The translations under genes were made by a program, and so were the position numbers. From contig NC_065896.1 in NCBI RefSeq assembly GCF_905147045.1, positions 211,001-275,000 on the forward strand: a stretch of 64,000 bases of DNA, written 5' to 3'. The notes under the pieces were generated by a model. The model was not told the origin of the DNA. It worked only from the letters and a program-made list of their open reading frames with translations, and did not search any database. Each line of letters opens with the position of its first letter. The stretch's first letter is position 1. This DNA comes from Nymphalis io (taxonomy: Eukaryota > Arthropoda > Insecta > Lepidoptera > Nymphalidae). This document shows, one piece after another, positions 57,790 to 64,000 of the stretch.

Positions 57790-60285
57790 TTAGTAGTCGA
57801 AATCTCTAAACCTATATCTAATAAGTAGACAGCCATAGTGTTAAATAAAAGGAAATCATCCGCGTATTGCAATACAGAGACTAGGCTGATATTTCTGCAA
57901 ATTTTATAAGTCACAATATTAAATAATAAAGGCGCTAATGGGTCTCCTTGCGCTAATCCTAGGCTGGTATTTTTTGTCATATCGTTTCCGTCTAATCGAA
58001 TTTTTAGGATTCTATGGTTTAAAAAATTCCACAGATAAGTGCACAGTTGTGACCCTACACCCAAGCTATCTAAAATCGAAATAAGAGAAGTAATATTGAC
58101 ATTGTTGTATGCATTATGGATGTCAATAAAGCACGCGATTGTTGGCCTATTTTTAGAAAATCCAATTAAAGTTTTAGTTATAAAGTAAGACAGTTATCTG
58201 CACACTGATATGATATCCTGAATCCAGTAGTATTCATCGAAAAAATGTTATTCTTTTCGCAAAACCATTCCAATCGCTTATTAAGAATACTGTGAAAAAT
58301 TTTACATAAGCAAGACACCTACCCGTTTTCGAAATAGGGACGACGATAATATTTTTCCACTGGCTAGGAACAAAGCCTTTCTCATAAAACAAATTATAAA
58401 GGTTTGTCAATATAAGTTTACTATTTTTAGGAAGATGTTTTATCATTAGATATGTAATTTCATCATCACCAGGTGATGTATTTTTAGATGGAATACAGCT
58501 TTCTAGCTTAGTCATTGAAATATTGGAACTTATTTTATTATTATAAGAACATAACGCAGGGCAAATAGGGGAAACATAATCGGGTGATAAGCTACGCAAA
58601 AGTTTGTTTGCCAGATTTCCATTTATTTGTTGTTTAGAAGACTTATAGCCCTTTAACCACTTCATTTTAGACCATATATCTGTCGATGTAGTTTTTTGAT
58701 TTACAGACGAGTAAAAATTTTGAAAACAATTACTTTGAGAATTACGCATTAAATTTTGTGCAAAGTTATTTTTTTCTTTCAATATATCCAAATTACGCGG
58801 CATTGGATTACGACGGAATTTTGATAAAGCCACTGCTCTAGATAAATGCTGGTTCCAGTACGGTTTGGGGGAAAAGTTAGAAGAAAGGTTTTGACTAAAT
58901 CTTATTAAAGGGATAGATATTTCTGCTGCCATATTTAAGTAATCTACGAAGATGTCGTAGTCTTTTTGGGGGTCATTAAGCCAAGAAAAATGATTGAATA
59001 AGTTTTCAAGTATCTGCGTGTATAAGTTCCAATCAGCCAATTTAAAGTTTCTTTTATATATAGATGGATATGTACAGCTGGAATTGGTTGAGATTTTAAT
59101 AATCCAATGTTTCATTAAGTACTGAGTAACTGAATTTAAGCGCAATATCAGAGGTTACCAAGGAAATATCTGGGGAGTATTCTTGAAGAAAACCGTTAAC
59201 TAATTTTACTCTAGTGGGTGTGCGGTCGTTTAAGGTCACAAGCTGATTGTCAGAAAGCGCATCGAATATTTGTAAACCTTGTAGGGGCTATTGCTTCCCT
59301 AACTATTTCGGAGGTTTCTTGAGTATCGTAATAAACTTGTTGATGCTTCAGGTGGAATGATTTTATTTGAAATTTACACAGATATATATCCAAAAATGAC
59401 AATTATTAATAACCAATAAACAATATTTACAGAAATTCGTCTCCAATAAAAAGTTTCACATTATAACCAATGAAATTGGATTATAATGTGAGTTACAATT
59501 TAATTACCGGTTTACCAATCGGAAGGGCTATAACAAGAATAAAATTCTTTAAGAAAATTATGTACAAATCAAAACATTGGCTTTTCTACCAATAGCGAGT
59601 GAGTATGTAAGAACAATAATTATTTCTTACGAATTGTACGAGAGGTGAGGGGCGCACCGTCGCCGCGGGGGGCACCATATAAATACGCGCCTATCTGTGT
59701 CCATACAAAACTCGGCGTATGTGCTCCTACGTTTTAGTAACCGCGCGCCTTCGGCTCGCGACGGTCATATGCTTGATGTTTTGTATGGACGCTGCGTGTG
59801 GTAGGTAATGTAGGTCCCACAACCTCCTTGGTCAATTTTTTGTGACCAGTTAGTGTGATGCCCATTAAAGTCTCCAATTATAATAGTCCTACAGTTAGCT
59901 ATGGAGAAAATGGCGTCCCAATCACGAGTACTGGTTCGGGCTGAAGATGGGCAACAAACTGAAATTATATTATCAAAGTCTCCACAATTCAAAAACTTAA
60001 GGTGGATAATCTGGATTGACGAATTAGTCTGCCGTACTTTGCATACCTGTGATTTGATGGACTTATGTACAATTATGGCTATTCCCCCATATGAGTCATC
60101 ACGATCACAGCGGTGTATATTGTAATTTTTAATATTTATGTAACTATTTAGCTCTAACCAAGTCTCACACACAGCAGCAATATGGATTTTCTCCTGCCAC
60201 AATAAATTTTCAAAACTTGTCAATTTAGGTCTGAGGCTTTATGCGTTTCACTGAATAATATTTGGCTTTGTGAATTTATGTGTTT
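57790..60285 (-). pseudogene. I/Jockey-like LINE ORF2 (endonuclease + RT), broken
   Basis: The minus strand holds, in order, an APE-type endonuclease and a reverse transcriptase. The endonuclease begins near 60285 with a SLRPKLTSFENLL phrase preceded by two in-frame stops (TGA 60250-60248, TAA 60241-60239) where W and Q are expected. It continues with AAVCETWLE, SYGGIAIIVHKS and the GDFN box (59864-59875). A 542-bp solo LTR interrupts it (59280-59821), after which it resumes with LQIFDALSDNQLVTLNDRTP and ends in SDIALKF. RT sequence follows: SPGDDEITYLMIKHLPK (fingers), FIDIHNAYNN (motif A), LAQGDPLAPLLFN (motif B) and QYADD (57855-57866). Several frameshifts separate these, for example between 58234 and 58064. 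The element stops abruptly near 57788, so the thumb, any RNase H and the 3' UTR are missing. It was once full-length enough to include ORF1. Confidence 0.85.
59280..59821. mobile_element. Solo LTR inserted in the LINE endonuclease
   Basis: A 542-bp block begins TGTAGGGG and ends CCCACA on the plus strand (TG...CA termini) and is flanked on both sides by ACCT (59276-59279 and 59822-59825). Removing the block and one ACCT restores one continuous reading frame of the surrounding endonuclease, which strongly supports an insertion. It contains TATAAAT (59678-59684, plus) and AATAAA-type signals on both strands, and a 13-bp inverted repeat (59699-59711 and 59778-59790). Terminal TG/CA and a 4-bp duplication fit an LTR retrotransposon whose body was lost by recombination between LTRs. 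Orientation cannot be fixed. Confidence 0.8.
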
Positions 60286-60314
60286 AAATAGTCTAAAATT
60301 AACTTAAGTATAGG

Positions 60315-61748
60315 CTAATCAGAAATATTTTCAACAATAATTAATATTAACCACTCAAAACAGCACTTAATTGTATACTTTAGTTTTTGTTGAAATGTTC
60401 CGCCTTTAAGAAATAAAATCTCTTTTAATCTATCTAAGAGTTCTGAGAAGTTAATGTTTCTATCTAATGATTTTTCGGGATTTGCTTGGTGTAATTCTTC
60501 AGACTCCATTTTAGAATTAGGCAGATGATGGTTTGTAGATAGGTTTGCAGTTTAGGTTCTAATCGCTTTATGTTTTCTAGGTGCATTTTCGGATTTATGA
60601 TTAATTGTTGGAATGTTAGCCTGTTTACTTGAAACGTGTGTCAAAGGGATATGTTTTTCGTTTTATCCTCTTTTGAATCCATTGCAGTAGGAGGAAAAAC
60701 ATTTGATACAATATTCGCGTACGTACGTTCTGGATGAGTAGGAGTATGATCAACGGTAGTCTTCACAGTAGGGGTTTTATATTTATGATTCGGAGACTCT
60801 GGTAGCATTGTGCGAGCTTTCCTGTATGTACAATTAAATTGAGACATAATCTCACGAATCGTTTTTTCAGTCAAGTAAACAGGACATGCTTTATTGAGTG
60901 CCATGTGTGGACCTTGACAGTTAACACAAACAAAGGTCTTTGTCTCGCAATGTGCATGATTACCACGACACTTAGGGTAAATAATCTTATCTGCTGGGCA
61001 TCTAGATAGTGTATGCCCTAATTTCCAGCATTTGGAGCACTGAGACACCGGAAATGTGTAAGAGTCAACATTAATACGAAGACTGTCCACGAAGACTTGA
61101 GTAGGCAAATATGAACCTTTAAAACAGAGACGGACTCTCTCGTAGTCAATCCAATTTCCATCCGTATCACGTCGTTTCAATCGATGCACTGAACTTAATT
61201 CCGCACGACTATCACATTTAATGCGCATTTTTATTTCTTCTTCCCTTAAACCAAGGTCCACGTCCTTAATTGTACCATATGTAAAGTTTACTTGAAATGC
61301 TTTTTGAAATTTCCACCCTTTATTCAATAATTCTTCACATGTCATCATTCTACTCATGCAGTTGACATTATCGAATTCAACTCTAATTTTGTAGGGGCTT
61401 AAGTATTTTATTTTAGTAATACCAGTAATTTTCGATTCCTTTAATATTTTTGCAAGGGCGAATTGTTTGAGAAACTTTTCTTTACATGAAATATATACTT
61501 CCATGTCTTGAATTTTAATTTTTTTTTTCTTCGTAACTGTCTGCCGACCTTCGTCTATATCATCTCTTTTTCTTTTGTTAACTCCCGCTGACCACTGTTC
61601 TATATCATCTTCCATGGGTGTATATTCTGTCTCCTTCTCAGTGCTGCTTTTTTTTCAGTAACATCTCGCTCAAATAGATAGTCGGGCTTGGAGTCCTCAA
61701 CTCGTTATTCACATTGTTCTCATCAGACAAAATATCAATATCATCCAT
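60315..61748 (-). pseudogene. I/Jockey-like LINE ORF1 (gag-like) with zinc knuckles, broken
   Basis: The largest intact frame is 61615-60641 (324 codons). It starts with an acidic and then lysine-rich N-terminus (TKKKKIKIQDMEVY), has a central RNA-binding-like region, then CCHC knuckles near 61045-60905. The first is C-SK-C-WKLG-H-TLSR-C. The second has lost its first cysteine (Y in YPKCRGNHAHC). The third is C-VN-C-QGP-H-MALNKA-C. VYLTEKTIREIMSQFNCTYR follows, a phrase I associate with I-group LINE ORF1 proteins. An upstream ATG at 61748 and a poly-A run at 61648-61655 suggest the original start lay there and was lost by frameshift. After the stop at 60641 the sequence remains gag-like in another frame to 60315 (FSELLDRLKEILFLKGGTFQ). 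It precedes ORF2 directly. Confidence 0.8.
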
Positions 61749-62104
61749 ATAAATAAATATGAAAGATATATATAAAATAAACACAACCGCAATTGTTCAA
61801 CAGTAAATTAACCGAATGATAAGCGGCACCGGTCGGCCGGCGCGCCAAACCGGTTTCACAGTAAAGAACTAATGAGTTGTAAACAATAAAGAATGCATTC
61901 ATTCAATAGACGTCCACCTCGCGCGAGTACCGTCGCGAGACTCGCATATTTTCTTAAAGATGTTAAAATATAAATGAATATTTAAAAGATAAATATTTTG
62001 TAACAAAGCAAACTCTTCAGTTTGTTTACAGTGTTACAATTTGTTTACAGTGTACACCATTCACAATTAATATCATTTCATATTTACTAGAATATCTTTA
62101 TTTT
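61749..62104. other. 5' flank of the LINE
   Basis: GC-rich spots (CACCGGTCGGCCGGCGCGCC near 61828 and CGCGCGAGTACCGTCGCGAG near 61920) could be the 5' UTR with internal promoter of the LINE. The boundary is not visible. Confidence 0.35.
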
Positions 62105-62653
62105 CTTTACAAACGTCTAAGAAATTTCAACAAGTCTTTAGGCTCTGTAAAACGCGCAGCCGACGCACCAGCACTTATTGTACGATACCGTGTATAATGC
62201 AATCTACCGCCTTCTTACTAAAAATAGTAAATGCATTTAATAAATTATTTTTACCATAGAAATATTCATCTAAACAATCTCCTACCCTCATTCGTTTGTC
62301 GAGCATTTCTGTTAAAATGACACCGAAATTAGTTTAGGATGGAAAAACTTTACGAAGTAATGTTTGCCACTCTGACCAGCTATATAAAATAGTATTTTGA
62401 CTATTAAACCATTCTTTAGCATTATCCGACAATTTAGGTAAAGCAAAATGAACAATACGAGATTCACTCCACCCGTATATTTTTGCACACTCATTTACTT
62501 TCGATAGCCATAAATCGATACGATTATTCTTTACAGACGATTATTTTTCTTTTTTCTTGAGTCTCTTCTATTTTTATGAGTACTATCAATGTCTTCGTCA
62601 AATTGTCTCCTTCTTTTTTCAGAATGACTGCGTGATCTTTTAGAACGATGCAT
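62105..62653 (-). pseudogene. Ty3/gypsy-type gag fragment
   Basis: An ATG at 62653 opens a short arginine/serine-rich N-terminus (HRSKRSRSHSEKRRRQ) that ends at a stop near 62531. In another frame the sequence continues with NRIDLWLSKVNECAK, HFALPKLSDNAKEWFNS, WQTLLRKVFPS and, past a stop, LTEMLDKRMRVGDCLDEYF, then VDCIIHGI and RFTEPKDLLKFL. 'LP..L...A..W......' followed by 'W......L...F' is the retrotransposon gag (capsid) domain pattern. It has at least three breaks, and neither protease nor polymerase follows, so it is a dead fragment. Whether it belongs with the solo LTR at 59280 is unknown. Confidence 0.75.
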
Positions 62654-63250
62654 TGTTTAAAAGAAAATTATCCCATTTCTGATAAATACTAGAAGTAATA
62701 AATTTTATTATTTGCTAATTTTAATATCTTGAATATAGTAACTTATGAGATATTTTAAATTTAATTAAAACAATATATCATATATTGTTAATTCGATAAC
62801 AATCGTTCAGTTTTTTTTTATAAATGCGCATCAAAACATTTTTTTTTACTTTTTTACCAAACAATACCAATGATGTTCTGAAACCGATTATATTTTTATT
62901 AAATCAAATACAATACAGAGATATGTAAATATTAAATATATTAATTGAAGTACATAATGTAATTTATTATTATTAAAAAAAAGTGACACTGAAATTTCAG
63001 AAAGTAAATATTAAATTTGATTTAATTGTGATTTGTGATCAGGTCTCTTGCATTGCCTCCGGAAAGTCTATGAAAAATTAAAGGCTATGGCCAAGGTATT
63101 CATTGAGATTATTTTTGTTGTAGTGTTCTTTTTTGGACGCTATTAAATATCTTGTGTGATCGTTAATGAAGCAGAATTATTTTGCCGCTATGCGGCACCG
63201 TTTTTATTTTCTTATACCGATTTCTGAAGATTATTAATATTAAAGTTTAC
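62654..63250. other. AT-rich non-coding stretch
   Basis: May contain leader sequence of the gypsy-like fragment, but no LTR boundary is visible. Confidence 0.35.
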
Positions 63251-63515
63251 TCGGTTGTAGAGCTTTGTGCAAGCTCATCTGGGTAGGTACCACCCACTCA
63301 TCAGATATTCTACCGCAAAAAAAGGAATACCTACTAACTATTGTGTTTTAGTTTGAAGGGTGAGTGAGTAACTACAGTCACGAGGAATATAAAATCTTAG
63401 TTCCCATGGGTGATGGCGTATCATGAGTACTTTGTAAGGGATGGTTGATGTTTCTACAGTGCCAATGTCTATGAGCAGTGGTGAGCATCAGCACTTACCA
63501 TCGTTAAAGGGAAAC
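63251..63515 (+). mobile_element. Family A repeat, near full length
   Basis: TAGAGCTTTGTGCAAGCTCA through TTAGTTCCCATGGGTGATGG to CAGCACTTACCATCG. The last tail bases are lost. Confidence 0.8.
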
Positions 63516-63911
63516 AAGCACGAATTCGTTATTGTTATTTTGCTTTTTGGCAATATTTTTAATAAATATATTTGGCTATTAAATTTTCGTTAATATTAAA
63601 TTATTGTACGTCTTTTATTCTACATAATATATAATTAACTTGAGCAACTACGAAACCTATGTACATATATTGGAGATTTTTGAATTACGCAAATATAATT
63701 TTGACGAAGATGGTGTTGCCGAATTTTGTAAAATCTCAAGTGGCTCTCTATTCTTCTTCAAGGAAAACTCACATTCTGTCTCTTCTATACCCAATTTTAT
63801 TAATTCTAGAGACTCCCTTCTATCGTAAGGAGACATTCTAGTTTTTATACTCGGGTGAGAATTATAATTTCACATTTGTAGTTCCCCTCCCCCTTTCAAC
63901 ATACACAATAC
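63516..63911. other. AT-rich non-coding stretch
   Basis: No recognised feature. Confidence 0.35.
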
Positions 63912-64000
63912 TGGTTTTCGCCCGCGTTATTTGGAGGTTAAGTGTTAGGTATAAAAAAGTAGCCCATTTCCTTTCTTGAGGTTCAAGCTTGCTTGATAAC
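63912..64000 (+). mobile_element. Family H non-autonomous element, copy 2, cut by window end
   Basis: It starts GGTTTTCGCCCGCGTTATTT, then AAGTGTTAGGTATAAAAAAG and CTTGAGGTTCAAGCTTGCTT, the same order as 41806-41965. The rest lies beyond the window. Confidence 0.6.

Noticed and set aside
57553..57828. 91-codon plus frame
   Set aside because: Overlaps the decayed LINE end and SINE head; no known domain.

Overview
The window is AT-rich, repeat-laden nuclear DNA of an insect, almost certainly a moth or butterfly (Lepidoptera). The reasons are several dispersed short-repeat families of the kind known from lepidopteran genomes, tRNA-derived SINEs with typical A and B boxes, and 5'-truncated non-LTR retrotransposons (CR1-, RTE-, R1- and I/Jockey-like). 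No bacterial gene organisation is present. Family names below (A, B, C, E, F, H) are my own working labels, defined from copies seen inside this window. Formal names need a Dfam/Repbase search.

The left part (1-23 kb) is non-coding DNA with decayed retrotransposons. These include an R1-type LINE fragment (4431-5556) that splits a family A repeat, a CR1-like LINE 3' end (12140-12500), a jockey/CR1-like reverse transcriptase remnant on the minus strand (17515-18600) and a second LINE C-terminus (19650-20280). A 30-bp-period tandem repeat holding two TGACGTCA sites lies at 5767-5884. The middle part (23-55 kb) has the densest SINE content, a nested A-in-C insertion (30140-30700), an RTE-type C-terminal remnant bounded by an (AT)n palindrome (37460-37776), a (CA)n microsatellite (48534-48600) and several near-perfect palindromes.

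The right part (55-64 kb) is the most informative. At 56731-57140 (minus) I find a two-exon gene model for a small secreted peptide. It has a TATA box, a short first exon carrying a signal peptide, a 134-bp intron with good splice sites, and a second exon in matching phase. It is the only plausible host gene I see. Next to it lies a long decayed I/Jockey-like LINE (minus, about 57790-61748) with gag, endonuclease and reverse transcriptase remnants. Its endonuclease is interrupted by a 542-bp solo LTR flanked by a 4-bp target duplication. Upstream of that is a fragment of a Ty3/gypsy-type gag (62105-62653, minus).

Nothing here forms an operon or pathway. The layout is that of an intergenic region or large intron built by successive retrotransposon insertions, with one small gene in it. 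All family assignments rest on reading motifs by eye; no database search was possible.
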